NCBI GenBank assembly: GCA_949592205.1
Contig: CATIUR010000006.1
Coordinates: 5,527,001 to 5,591,000 of the forward strand
Reading direction: 5' to 3'
Length of the DNA: 64,000 nt
Origin: Helichrysum umbraculigerum
Lineage: Eukaryota; Streptophyta; Magnoliopsida; Asterales; Asteraceae
Of the stretch, positions 34,305 to 47,300 are shown piece by piece (position 1 is the stretch's first letter; each line of letters opens with the position of its first letter). A program made the position numbers and the translations under genes. Under the pieces are notes generated by a model that made no database searches, was not told where the DNA came from, and worked only from the letters and a program-made list of their open reading frames with translations.

Positions 34305-36676
34305 TGTAACACCCCAAAATCTAAAAGTATTATTGTGACAAATAAAATTATAGTTGTTTTAAATTATTAAATATGTAAGAACGATAAAATATTAGAAATC
34401 GCAAAATGGTTTTAAGTTCCAAACAATAGGTATTACGGGGCATCTATTTAATACCTATAGATAAGTATGTATAGGGAATAAAATCCCTTTTTCCTTCTTG
34501 CTCGTTCCAGAACAAACACAGAAAGAAAACATGAGGTTGCAAAAGATTATGAAGCAAGACACAAAACCAAATCCAAATTCTAACTTCAAATTTAACACTT
34601 ACACAAATCAGATTTCATCACTTGGTTGGATTAATCATCATCTTCCTCATATCTTCCACTTTATTTGTAAGTTTCATTACTTTGTTTAGTTTGATTGAGT
34701 TTTGATTTGGTAGGAATTAGAAATTAGGTTAGCTATTGAAATTTATTGAACTAGGTATATGACAATGATTAGATAGTGTTTATATACCTTAATTCTTCAA
34801 GCTGAAACTGGTTGTTGTTGTTGTTGATTATGCTCAAAGTCGAGCAGTAACAGATTATACAAAAGAACAGGTCTGGGCGAATTTTAACGATCGCGACACG
34901 ATCTGTTTACAATCGCGACGCGATTGCACAGTGGTCGCGACACGACTTTATACCAAATGCCACGCGATTCAGACTGAATCAGAACCTGTTTTGCATCTAT
35001 TCGATCTGGGTATACTTTGGATACAAAGCTATAAACAGAAGTAGTAGTATATGGTATTAATGGTTTAATATCAGATTTTAATTAGAGATTGGAGTGATTA
35101 ATCACTTACGTCAATTATGTTATTAAAGAGTTTGGTTTGATAAATTAGTGAAGGGTTAATTAAAGTAGAAATGTAATGGTTTGATAAACCTAGTTATGAC
35201 CAGAATATGGATATGTATATGTATGAAATTATCTTTAATACGATAAAAGAATTAAAGTTTATAAAATCACCTAAGTATAGTTATGCGATGGTGATGGTTA
35301 CTAGTTATTAAACATCTTGTTATGATATATTATGTGATAGGTGAACCAAGAGTCAAGACGTGGCTATTAGAGACATTATTTGCTTATTCGGTTATGCTAT
35401 TAAAAGGCCCAGGTGAGTATTAGGGGGGGGGGGGGGGGGGGGGGGGGTTAAATGGGTAATGATTATGTAATCCATATTGCTTACGAGCAAGAGGATTACA
35501 TAATCTGATGAATGATTAATTGTGTGTAATCGGGTTGCAGATGGAAGTATGCATATATATATATATATATATATTGATTATTATAATATAGCATACAGAT
35601 GATTGGTAAGTGTTTGATATAAAGAAAGTGTGATAGGAATTTCCATTATTTATATAATATAAATAGATGGATATGATGTGTTGTGCTATGATATAGCAGG
35701 TGGATAAATGATAAAATTGTTGAGATATAAATTGTGTTGTGATTGTGGTTTTGCAAGCAATGGTTGCGGCCATTGGCTTGTGTTAATTGCTAATTATATA
35801 AAAGTTAGTATGATATAATAATAAGGATCCTTAACAGTAAATGAAAATGATTATGTGAATACGTGAATTGTGTGGATTGGGAATTGTAGACACTTCTAAT
35901 GGACTTGTGTCGGGATTTGTTTCCATCACTTCCGCGCGGTGATTGGATAGTTCCTAATTAATGATATATGATACGCGGTCATTAATTGGTGAACAAACTG
36001 TAAGACTAATTGGTAGTAATTAGCAAGGTATGGGGCAGAGTCCAGAAAGAGTTTCTACGATTTCTCAATAATTATGTGTAATTGATATTTATAATGTGGG
36101 ATTATATAATTATGGTGTCCAGGATTGGCTGCGGTCATGAGCTGGATGGTAATAATTTGGTGCGGGTAATGGTTGCGCCCATAGGCTCGTGTGATAGCTA
36201 ATATGATACTATTAGCATAGAATAAAGTTAAGGATCCATGGCATATAAGAAAAAGAATGAAATAATATTGAATTATAATATTGTGTGATAAATTATTCAT
36301 TTAGCTACTCATATGCTCACTAAGCGTTAGCTTATTCCTTTCAGCTGTTTATTTTGTAGGTTGGGTTCGGTTGAACCAATATGCTTGAGGTTATGATTGT
36401 GGTTGTCAGAAGTTAACGTGGACTGGAGCTTGCTGTATGGTTAGACAAGCTTCTCTTTCTTTTAAACTGTTGTAATGGTGATACATGTATAAGTCGCCCA
36501 TTTTATGTTATTCAGTCAAATGTTTTGATAGAAAAGAAGTTGTAAGTTGTAGTAAATTGTATGTAGTTGACTTTTAAAATTGCCAAAATGTGGTAAATAT
36601 TATAATATTACAATGGGACTAGAATGAAATTGAATAAAATACATTTTAAAGTAAAGAAATAAATTGGAGCGTTTCA
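34305..36676 (+). repeat. E3 3' LTR
   Basis: Partner of 28636-31028. It contains a 25-base G run (35423-35447) against 15 in the 5' copy, and a shorter (AT)n run. Confidence 0.92.
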
Positions 36677-36760
36677 TTACCGAAGATAACGGGTTTAATA
36701 TTGCCAAAAGGTCGGACCGGAATTGTTAAATACCTAGAAACAAGATATATACATGACGTA
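36677..36760 (+). pseudogene. Harbinger pseudogene, C-terminal remnant
   Basis: TTACCGAAGATAACGGG continues the frame broken at 28635. Joined, the sequence reads an ILHNM..TED motif typical of the Harbinger C-terminus, with further decayed codons to about 36760. E3 therefore landed inside this motif. Confidence 0.65.
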
Positions 36761-37274
36761 AAAGACATACAAAATTATGTCCACCAAACAATTTAACAAT
36801 CACAACAAAAGCATACAATTTAACATGAACACATCTTCCAAACTAAATGATTAAACAACTTTCTTAATTGAAATCTTAAATAGTTAAGCATAAAAAGTTC
36901 AAACACATCGACTCAAATCATCACAACATTATCTTCCCCATTTCATAATTCATAGAACATAAAAAACAGTCACATAAAGTAATCACATCACATATATTAT
37001 ATATGTTAACAAGTACTTGAGTATAATAATATAATAATAATAATGATATAATAATAATATTTATAATAATAATTTATTACTTAAAATAACCTAAATGTTT
37101 CAAGTTGTTCATGGCTTCACGCAAATACACACAAATCTCGCCCTTTTTTTTTTTCAATTTTTGTCTTTTTCTTATTCAAAGCTGCACACCTAATCACCTA
37201 TAATAACCTTCACCGGATTTCACATCTACTTTAATTTTCGACCAAATTTTTGGTTTCCGAATAGTTATATGTAT
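36761..37274. other. Unassigned AT-rich spacer
   Basis: No ORF and no clear terminal repeat; short ATA/AAT runs near 37025-37075. Confidence 0.45.
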
Positions 37275-37282
37275 ACATATAT

Positions 37283-37663
37283 TAGAGATGGCAATTTTAG
37301 ACCCATTGGTTAATTGTGGGTCAATTTGGTTAATATTTAAGAGGGGATGGGTTTGTTGGATCTCCTCCCCATTTTTTGGATGGGTCTAAATAGGTTTTTC
37401 AATACAACCTCCAATTGTGTAACAATTAACCAACGGGTCTAGACGGGTAAATTTTTTTTTTCCACCTCATTTCATTTTTCACTTAAATTTTAAAAAAAGT
37501 TTGGTAAAAACCCGATGACCCGACCCGACCCGAGACCCATTTGACCCGGACCCGTTTAGACTCATCCTTCTAAATGACCCATCTATACCCGAACCCAATT
37601 AAACCCAAACCTATCTAGACCTGTGACCCAACCTGACCTGACCCATTCATTTTGCCACTTATA
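37283..37663. mobile_element. hAT-like MITE, 381 bp
   Basis: The ends TAGAGATGGCAA and (inverted) TATAAGTGGCAA form imperfect terminal repeats. It is flanked by ACATATAT at 37275-37282 and 37664-37671, an 8-bp duplication, though AT-rich. Inside, GACCC or its complement recurs many times (GACCCGACCCGACCCG), a subterminal motif cluster. It has no coding capacity. Confidence 0.65.
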
Positions 37664-37671
37664 ACATATAT

Positions 37672-37846
37672 GTATCTACATCTCAATTAAACAAGCTGAT
37701 ACAAACAGAACATCAAAGTTAGAAGGCGACGGTGGCCGGAGCAGGCTGCAAGTGACCGGAGACGCAAGTAAGGTGGTCGGAGACACGAGCATCGGAGATA
37801 GAAATCAGATTTTGGAGAGCAGGAGGCTTAGGGTTAGAAAAAATAA
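37672..37846. other. Spacer with a short GC-richer stretch
   Basis: Holds GGCGACGGTGGCCGGAGC-like sequence; no ORF and no terminal repeat assigned. Confidence 0.35.
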
Positions 37847-37848
37847 TA

Positions 37849-38104
37849 CTCCCTCCGTCCCACCCCAAGTGTCCTATTTTGACTTTTTAAAGTCTTTCTT
37901 TTTTAACTTTGACCTTTGATATTTTTGTTTGTGTTATATAATACTTGATGCAAAATATATGAATGGGTTGAGTTTCTAATGTATTTTCATTGCTATAATT
38001 TTCACCGGGTATTATATAACACAAACAAAAATATTTACGGTCAAAGTTGAAAAAGAAAGACTTCAGAAAGTCAAAACAGGACACTTGGGGTGGGACGGAG
38101 GTAG
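37849..38104. mobile_element. Stowaway-type MITE, 256 bp
   Basis: The terminal repeats CTCCCTCCGTCCCACCCCAA and its near-perfect inverse lie between TA dinucleotides (37847-37848 and 38105-38106). The ends fit Tc1/mariner-derived Stowaway MITEs. It has no gene. Confidence 0.85.
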
Positions 38105-38284
38105 TAATAAATAGGGAAATTTTCAAATTTTGTTCATGTGGTATTGCATTTTAGCCGATTTTGTCCTTAAAGAACTTTTCTGCAATTTTTACCTCGTGGA
38201 CTTCAATTTCTGCAATTTTTGTACTTTTGTTAAGTTTTTATGTTGAATCACGTACAATGACCAAAATACCCTTCATCTCCTCCC

Positions 38285-39252
38285 TAAACCACTTAGCATC
38301 TTTTTCCTGAAACCCTAACCCTAATTTCTTTTGTTCACTGCACACATATCATCTCACCTTTACAGAATCACAAACACAAAAATCAAATCAAAAATCATCA
38401 ATAATCAATTACAAACAAAACCTACTTTTTCTTTTGTCCAATTTAATCCAACCTACCCTAACCCTCTGATGCTCTGCATCATCGAAAACAGGAACATCAA
38501 GGTACCATTATGTATGGAATTTTATGAAACCCATTTAATCTGATCTAATTCTATAAATAATATATAACCTTTAAATCGTAAATTACGAGTATCATTCCAC
38601 AAAAAATTATTCATCTGAGTTCATCACCGGAGTTCATCACGAGCTCCACACCACCGGTGATATTTTTCGAAACACGGTTGTTAACTCCAAAGGGTCACCA
38701 CCAGTCCATCACCATTCGAACCGTCGGCGCCGCCATCCAAATAGCCGTTGTTTAGTCGGAATCGTCACCACCACCATTCAAACCACAACTGTTTACTCCG
38801 AATCGCCACCGCCGTCATTCCGAACGAGTGCCGAATTACTAACCACAGATCAAAGCTAGTCAGCTACCACCTCTAAACCCGAAATCCAAACACCCACAAT
38901 TCGATTTCGTTCTCAGGTTATAGTTTTAAGAAATTTGAAATCACCAAGTTAATAAACTACAATGGTGATGCCGGATCTGGTCCAACTCGTTCTCTACCGT
39001 CTTCGCCACCATCGGATCTGTTGTGTTCACCGCCTCCGTCGGTGGATATCTGTATGGTGACGGTGATGATCTCTACTGGCCGGAGAAGATGGATTCGAGT
39101 CACAGGTATTGATGTTTGTGGGAAAGAAAAAAAGTGGGTGGTGAATCTTTACCATGTGGCTATGTGAATGAAAAGTCGTGGTTTTCTAGCGAATGACTAA
39201 GGTTGGTCTGGGATTTTTTTCATGGTAGGTGAATTGTGTTGAAAAAAGAAAG
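38285..39252. other. Interior of the Mutator-like element, left
   Basis: AT-rich leader followed by GC-richer segments (38630-38860 and 38960-39110) with CCACCGCC-type codon-like content and a GT donor-like site near 39105. The frames are broken, so no gene is called. It could be captured genic sequence as in Pack-MULEs. Confidence 0.35.
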
Positions 39253-39439
39253 ATGAAGATTAGGGGTGTTCACGGTCCGGTCCGGCCCGGCCGGTTTTTG
39301 GCGAAAATTCAAACCGAACCGCGAATTGACGGTTTGGTAAAATACAAACCGGACCGGACCGTTTAACTATCGAAACCGGACCTGACCAAACCGTGAAAAC
39401 CGGTTCGGTTCCGCGGTTTTACGGTTTTTTTTCTTTTGC

Positions 39440-39804
39440 GAGTGAATTAAATATATTTTTTGATAACTGTAAGTAATATGATAACATTATTACTTAATAT
39501 TCGATAACAATAATCATAATCAATTATTCAAAATGATTAGAAAATATTTGATCCTAATAGGTTAGAAACTATTAATGTATACAAATTTACTCCACCGATT
39601 AGAAGAGTTCGTTAAGTTTTTATGACATATAATGATATGCATGTAGCTTCTAAATTATTAAACCGTCTATTATTGTAATTTGTGTTTTTATGTTGCCAAA
39701 AGAAAAAAGCATATAGATTTTAAATAATTAATCTGTACGTTATCGTTATTTTCGTTTTTTTATCTATAAGTGGTACTCACATTTAATTTTGCTGTAGCTT
39801 AATG
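39440..39804. other. Left arm interior of the hAT-like element
   Basis: AT-rich, no ORF. It ends at the E4 target site. Confidence 0.6.
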
Positions 39805-39926
39805 GTATATGTCACATCCCCAAAATCCATAATTGTATTTATTTAAATGTTTAGCGGAAGCAAATTATAATTAGCGGAAGCATTATGTATAAACAGTTTA
39901 ACAGCGGGGGTGATGACGTTACAATT

Positions 39927-40599
39927 ATAGATGGCAATGGATCGGATATGGATCGGGTGACGCTATATCCATATCCATATCCATTTATTTTTCTTCATCC
40001 GCATCCATATCCATATCCATTAAAATGACAAATCATCCATCCACATCCATATCCGATGGATGGAGTGGGTTCATGGATATCCATTGGATATTAAAAAATT
40101 TGTTAAACATTGTGATAATCTTGACATAATTTGATACAGAATATAGGTAAAACATGGTTTCTAAAGATACGAATCACGTGTTTATTGTTTTTCATCTATT
40201 AGTGACCTCCGAAATATAGTAGGAATAAAATTTTATCTACGTGCTGTTAACCTATAAATGGAGATGTAAGAATTTTGACATACTAAAAATAAATGATGAT
40301 AAATTACGATAGAAAGGTAATTATATTTGGGGGATGTAAAGATATAAGAACAATCCTCATAACTAATTATAATATTATACTATTTATAAGTTCAAAGTGT
40401 AAGTATATGTACGCGTATATATGTATTTAGGATGATAATGGGTGCATCCATGGATGAGAATTGGTAATCCACATCCAATCCACTAATCATCCACATCCAT
40501 ATCTATATCCGATATACATCCATTTAGATTGTCCATATCCATCACTGATGGATCGGGTGGATGGATATCCACTGGATCGGATGTTGATTGCCATCCCTA
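39927..40599. mobile_element. hAT-like MITE nested in E4 3' LTR, 673 bp
   Basis: It is absent from the 5' LTR. Flanked by GTTACAATT at 39918-39926 and 40600-40608 (9 bases, or an 8-bp duplication plus a chance G). Ends ATAGATGGCAATGG and ATTGCCATCCCTA are imperfect inverted repeats. Both ends hold many ATATCCAT/ATCCACATCC units. It inserted after E4. Confidence 0.85.
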
Positions 40600-42214
40600 G
40601 TTACAATTGTGCATTCATCGTATCAGAGCATATGATCATACAGAACATAATATATAAAGGATGCCAATTTAAAATAGTTATTACAAAAGTAATACGACTA
40701 TGTAAGTCGTACAGTAGTAATAAAGTTTAAAACATTTAAGTTTTACAATACATATGTTAATATAAGATTTCATGAGTATAACTGCAATGTCTGCAGTAAT
40801 ACAGAGGAAATCCTCAAAAGCTGTCCCAAAATGTATGGCATCCTAAGTAGTCCAGGGTTGTCCATCCTGAATGCATGCGATTCTTACTTACGTGGCTAAT
40901 TTCCTGTAAAACATAGAAAGAAAGTCGTCAACAAATATGTTGAGTGAATTCACAGGTTTTGTATAAATGTAAGGTATGTTAAACCATTTGTGTTTAGATT
41001 ATTGAATTGTTATTCAATAAGTAAATGTTTGCAGGTTTTGCAATTTATAAGATTGTAGGGATAGTTATCCTAAAATATAGTTTTATGTGAGTTGTTACCC
41101 AAAATGTAAGTCTGGTTGTTTACCAGAATGTAATCAGTAAGTATACTGAAATAAAATAGTTGTAGGATAAGTTCATCCTAAATAATGAGTGGGAATGCTT
41201 AGACTTATAATCCCCTGAAAGGTGAGCTAAACCTCGCAGGTTAAAGTAACGTGACCTAACCCTATAACCAAACCACAACCAAAACTTATGTTGTTTGCCT
41301 GAAGAACAATTAAGTATACGCTCCATTCACAGGAGGGTCGTCACGGCAATAGTACTATTCGTATACTCAGTGGCTAGAGTTACCTAGCTAATGGTTATAG
41401 TCTGCATGACATAAGGTCTTTCATGCACACATCTCAAGTCTGGTCCGTACTCGGATTTGTTGTCTAATTCCCAAAACAGTTGTGAAATAATATTTCATAT
41501 CAAACAGTTGTATAAAGCAAATAAAGCATTTATATAATTTGCTGCATGTGTTTAGCATGCAGTTTCTATGTTTACACCCCTATGTTTAAAAGCATAAAAC
41601 ATTTGCAAAGTAGGGGCTGGGAACTCACGGTGGTTTGCTCGGTATGAAAGCTAGCAGCCAAACAGATAATTGCCCAAGGTATGTTAACCTATATACAATA
41701 AATATATTAACATAAGTACTTTTGATTTGTTTTAATCACTTATGTTAATAGTTCGTTTGTTTGAAGAAATGGTTGATTTCTTATTAATATGAGTCGTTGT
41801 ATTTGTTGGTGACATTGTGTAGAAATCTTGTTATTATTTCTCAAATCATACACTTGCTAAGTGTTCAACAATCATGTAGTTGTCTATTTAACGGAAGGTA
41901 ATTTTGTTTTCAATTGTACCTATACTTTGTTTACAGTTGTACGTATAATTAGGATGTTATTCCAATATCGTCTCGTGTACATATATTTGTTCTATATATG
42001 TATACTTAGGTAATATATTGTTGTATATTATTAAATCTTACGTTTGTTAATGTGAAATTCATCGTATATATATATATTTGTGAATATATATTCTTAAGTG
42101 TCGTATGTATATATGTTTAATAAATACATTGTTTATGTATATTAAAATGTATATAAGTTTTCATTTGTTTTAAGAAAACGTATACGTTTGTGTCTATATA
42201 TATCGTGTGTCCTC

Positions 42215-42216
<2 letters not shown>

Positions 42217-42256
<40 letters not shown>
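42217..42256. repeat. (AT)n microsatellite in E4 3' LTR
   Basis: About 20 units, against about 9 at 53077-53094 in the 5' LTR. Confidence 0.95.
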
Positions 42257-42259
<3 letters not shown>

Positions 42260-42621
42260 AATACGTTGTTTCGTATTTAAAACGTGTCGAGTTTTATTTG
42301 TTATAAAACTTGATAATATATTTATTCCGTTTATAGATAACTATCATTTGTTTTTAATATCGTTACGTTTGTTTAATAAGTCTTAAACATCCCGATAATG
42401 TAATTGTATTCAAATCGTATAATTTACAAAGTCCATATTCATATATACGTTTATATATATATCGTTTGTTCGTATGAATTTAAATAAGTCCAAAGTCCGT
42501 GTCTCGGATATATCACATTAAGGTTAATGGTTTGTTATGTCTCGATAATGTCCCTTAATTATTATATTCGTTATCGGAATCGTTTGTATTTAAAAATAAA
42601 AGTCAAGTGTTGACCAGGGTT

Positions 42622-43097
42622 GGGAATCCGCCGGATTCTATTTGAATCCGCCGGATCCAGTTCAATTAAGGGGAATCCGCCGGATCCTTATATCAATCCG
42701 CCGGATCGGGTCAAAATGAGGGGAATCCGCCGGATTCGAACGAATCCGCCGGATTCATTCAAGATTAAAAGGATCCGCCGGATCGAACCCTGAGCCGCCG
42801 GATCGGGTTACAAAAGGAAGGATCCGCCGGATCATATAGTGATCCGCCGGATCGTGTTGTTTTACACACGGTCCATTACTCGTTCATCGTTCATATGTGT
42901 GCGTGTTCGAAGTTAGGATCCGCCGGATCCGTTGATGATCCGCCGGATCGTATATGTCTTTTACTCGTTCACAAGTTCAAGCGATCAGGTCGTGTACGGG
43001 TCGAAATATGGGAATCCGCCGGATTCCCTTGAATCCGCCGGATTCATCTGATTTTCAGGTGAGGATCCGCCGGATCCTAAGGAGATCCGCCGGATCT
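42622..43097. repeat. ATCCGCCGGAT paired-dyad cluster in E4 3' LTR
   Basis: Sixteen copies are centred on CCGCCGGA. Most can fold as a short stem with GCC loop. Outer bases vary together in several: GAATCC/GGATTC, GGATCC/GGATCC and AGATCC/GGATCT. The copies come as eight pairs, 7-18 bases apart within a pair, with longer unique sequence between pairs. Confidence 0.9.
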
Positions 43098-44289
43098 TGG
43101 CTCGTTTCCAGTCCCCTGTTCGTGTCTGTTAAAACATATACATAAGATTGCTCGATTCCAATCCATATTACATATGTTCCAAATGTTTATACAAGTGTTA
43201 TGTGTCGTTTTTACACACTATTACATCATTTAAACTAATTTTAATGTATAGATTTTAGTTTTGATGTTTTGGTTTTATAAACTCATTTTCAAGAACAATC
43301 TTTTAATCTTCAAGTTTTGTGTGTTATGTGTTTAGATTATGATGTATAAACATGTTAGATAACGAAATCAAAGTAAAGAAATCAAAGGTTTGTAGTTTTT
43401 CTTACAAAGTGAAAATGGTGAGAATGATGATGAACGGATGATGATGATGATCTTGGTTATGCTTCTGCTTCTTGCTCCTGATGTTGTTGTTGCTTCTGTG
43501 ATTTTACTTAGTGAAGAAGGAGAACAAGATGAAGTGAACAGATGATGATTATGTGTGTGTTTGTGGAGATCACAGAAAGAAAAATGGGAGGGAGTAAATA
43601 AATCAAACGGGTATGGCTATTTACAGAGACGGTCTCTCAATTATTGTTGTTTGGTGGCCATTTTTGGTACATCAATTTCGAGTACGGGTATAATTATAGC
43701 AATATAAAAATAAACATTTTATATTTTTATTTTGTAGGTGTTCTACTGGTTCGTAATTTATGATTAGAATAATGATGTTATCATAATTTTAAATCGTTGT
43801 ACAATTTTGTACATTTTACTGCGCACGTATAATTGAGCACCAAATTTCAGTTGAGTTATGATTTCATATTTTGAGGTAATGTTCTAAATACTTTACAACG
43901 TGTTAGAAAAATAACACTTTTCAGGTTTGGACCTTTTATGTACGTTTTAGAATTGTTTCTGTTCGTTTATAATACGTTTTATGTTAAACGTATTTTTAGA
44001 CCATTTTATCTATTTGTTATAGATATATCAATACTCGTAAATAATAATTGAGTTATTAATTATTTTTATGTCATGAAACTTTTGTTATTTATTTTTGTCG
44101 GGTTCGTTCCGATATATTTGTACGTAACTTTTAAATACTTACGTATTACGTATTACTTTTTGTTTAAAAGTACTGGGCATGCTAGGCTTACATCACATCA
44201 AAAAGTTTTGTTAAAACTTAACCAGGAAATTAGCGTAAGAATGCACATGCTTAAATGTTAATTAATACCTAATTTGGAGAGTTGTCACA

Positions 44290-44303
44290 TTCTCCCCCCG
44301 TTA
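44290..44303 (-). other. E4 polypurine tract
   Basis: The minus strand reads TAACGGGGGGAGAA next to the 3' LTR. Confidence 0.85.
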
Positions 44304-44323
44304 GGGAAATCTCGTCCCGAGAT

Positions 44324-47300
44324 TTAATTTGTGTCGTGAGTCGTGGTCACGGGTTCAAATAGGTGTGGATACTTCTTGCGCATCTCGTCCTCACGTTCCC
44401 AGGTGAACTCTGGGCCTCTTTTCGAGTTCCATCTAATTTTTACAGGTTTGATCCGACTGTTTCGGAGCTTCTGCGTTTTCGTGTCCATTACTTCAAGCGG
44501 TTCCTCCACGAAGTTGAGTTTTGCGTCGACATAGATTTCATCGGGAGGTATAATTAACGCTTCGTCAGATAGACACTTCTTAAGGTTACTCACGTGAAAC
44601 GTGTCGTGAATATTACTAAGTTCTTGCGGCAGTTTAAGCTTATAAGCTACAGGACCTATCCTTTCTAGGATCTCAAAAGGTCCGATGTAACGTGGATTTA
44701 GTTTACCGCGTTTTCCAAATCGCACAACTCCTTTCCAAGGAGATACTTTGAGTAGGACTCTGTCACCTACTTGAAACTCTAAAGGTTTCCGTCTATTGTC
44801 TGCATAACTCTTTTGTTGGTCTCGTGCCGTTTTCAATCGATTAAGCACTTGAGATATCTTGTCCGTTGTCTCTTGGACTATCTCAGGACCAGATAACTGT
44901 CTATCATCCAACTCTGCCCAACAGAGTGGGGATCGGCACTTGCGTCCGTACAACGCCTCGAAAGGTGCCATTTGTATGCTCGTATGATAACTATTGTTGT
45001 ACGAGAATTCGGCTAAAGGGAGATGAACATCCCAGTTTCCTCCAAAATCAATCACACAGGCTCGTAGTAAGTCCTCAAGCGTTTGTATCGTTCGCTCGCT
45101 TTGCCCATCGGTTTGTGGATGGTAGGCGGTACTCATGTCGAGTCTAGTGCCTAAAGCTTGTTGCAGTGTTTGCCAGAAGCGAGAGGTGAAACGTGCATCT
45201 CTATCAGAGATGATAGATAATGGAACTCCATGTCTAGAAACAACTTCTTTTATGTAGATTCTAGCCAGCTTTTCCATCTTATCTGTCTCTTTGATGGCTA
45301 GAAAGTGAGATGATTTTGTCAGTCGGTCGACAATCACCCATATGGAATCCATCCCAGATGATGTTTTCGGTAGCTTCGTGATGAAATCCATCGTGATGTG
45401 TTCCCATTTCCATTTGGGCAACTCAGGTTGTTGCAAAAGCCCAGACGGCTTTTGATATTCAGTTTTGACTTTGGCACAAGTCAGACATCTACTAACATAG
45501 GTGGCAATGTCTCTTTTCATGCCAGGCCACTAGTAAAATCCTTTCATATCGTGGTACATCTTATCTGCACCAGGATGTATCGAGTAATTGGACTTATGAG
45601 CTTCGTCCAATACTAGGCTACGTAGCTCATCAACACAAGGAATCCAAATTCGATTCATGAAGTACAATACTCCATTTTCCTTAGACTCCAGTTGTTTCTC
45701 CATCCCTTTGAGGGATTCGTCCTTCATACGTTCTGGAGTAAAGGCTGCTTGTTGAGCATCGCGAATTTGGGAAATCAGATCCAAGTGGATTGTCAGTCCT
45801 AAGGCTCGAACTCTTCGAGGTTTCACTCTTTCCTTATGACTCAAGGCATCCGCTACTACATTCGCTTTGCCTGGATGGTACTTGATTTCACAGTCGTAAT
45901 CATTCAACAGTTCAACCCAACGTCTTTGTCTCATGTTGAGTTCTTTCTGATCAAATATATGTTGGAGACTTTTGTGATCGGTAAAGATCGTACACTTCGT
46001 ACCGTATAGGTAGTGTCTCCAAATCTTTAGGGCAAAAACGACTGCTCCCAGCTCTAAGTCATGCGTCGTATAGTTCTTCTCGTGAATCTTCAATTGACGA
46101 GACGCATAAGCAATGACTTTGTCGTTTTGCATTAACACGCAACCTAATCCTTGATGTGAGGCATCACAGTAGACAACAAAGTTTTCTACTCCTTCTGGTA
46201 ATGATAGGATAGGTGCGGTGCTCAATTTCTCTTTCAGCAGTTTAAAAGCATTCTCTTGCTTCTCGCCCCAATCAAACTTCTTGTCTTTTTGCGTTAGGGC
46301 GGTAATTGGTTGAGCTATCTTCGAGAAGTTCTCGATGAATCTTCGGTAGTAACCGGCTAGCCCAAGGAATTGTCGTATCTCAGTTGGGGTTTTTGGGGCT
46401 TCCCAATTCCTAATCGCCTCAATTTTGGATGGGTCCACGTGAATTCCTTTGTTATTGATCACGTGACCAAGGAAATGAACCTCACGCATCCAAAACTCGC
46501 ATTTAGAGAGCTTTGCATAAAGCTTCTCTTTCTCCAATAATTCAAGAATCAGCCTCAGATGTTGTTCATGGTCTTCCTTCGTTTGCGAGTATATCAAGAT
46601 ATCGTCAATGAACACTATGACGAACTTATCCAAGTAAGGTTTACATACTCTATTCATTAGATCCATGAACACTGCTGGCGCATTCGTTAGCCCAAACGGC
46701 ATAACCAGGAACTCGTAATGACCATATCGAGTCCTAAACGCAGTCTTGGGGATATCTTCATCCCGTACCTTCAGTTGATGGTAACCCGATCTCAAGTCGA
46801 TCTTTGAGTAATAACTTGACCCTTGCAGCTGGTCAAACAAATCATCGATGCGTGGTAATGGGTATCGGTTCTTAATCGTCACTTTGTTCAGTTCTCGATA
46901 ATCGATACACATCCGCATTGATCCATCCTTCTTCTTGACGAACAAAACCGGAGCTCCCCATGGTGAAAAGCTCAGTCGGATGAATCCTAAATCCAACAGT
47001 TCTTGTAACTGTGCAGACAGTTCCTGCATTTCTGATGGAGCTAGACGGTAAGGCGCACGAGCAATCGGTGCAGCTCCCGGCACTAGGTCGATATGAAATT
47101 CAACCTGCCGTGGAGGTGGTAACCCTGGTAGCTCGTCAGGAAATACTCCTGGGTAATCACGTACTACGGCCACGTCGTCTATGCGTCGCTCCTCGGGTTT
47201 CTTATCCACAACATGTACCAAAAATGCTTGGTACCCTTTTCGTAGACATTTATTTGCCTTCATGCATGTAATCGTTTTCACCACACGATTACTCTTTTCT

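Larger units (their letters stand above)
28636..36676 (+). mobile_element. E3: non-autonomous LTR element (LARD-like)
   Basis: An 8.0-kb element with 2.39- and 2.37-kb LTRs, an exact 5-bp target duplication TTACC (28631-28635 and 36677-36681), a tRNA-Met primer site and a polypurine tract. The 3.3-kb internal region has no open frame resembling gag or pol. LTR copies differ at perhaps twenty sites by eye plus length changes in simple repeats. It must depend on proteins from another element. The LTR leader, donor-like site and motif cluster resemble those of the chromoviruses nearby, so a related partner is likely but unproved. Confidence 0.92.
39810..44289 (-). repeat. E4 3' LTR (left), with nested MITE
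   Basis: Plus-strand ends are TGTCACATCCCCAAAATCC and GGAGAGTTGTCACA. Interrupted at 39927-40599. Contains GTAAGA (minus strand) at 43405-43400, the CCGCCGG cluster at 42622-43097 and an (AT)n run at 42217-42256. Confidence 0.92.

Noticed and set aside
37887..38126. 79-aa minus-strand ORF
   Set aside because: It lies within the Stowaway MITE and crosses its end.
42622..43097. Regularly repeated ATCCGCCGGAT units as a CRISPR array
   Set aside because: Repeats are too short, spacing is irregular, the array sits in both LTRs of a plant retrotransposon, and no cas genes are present.
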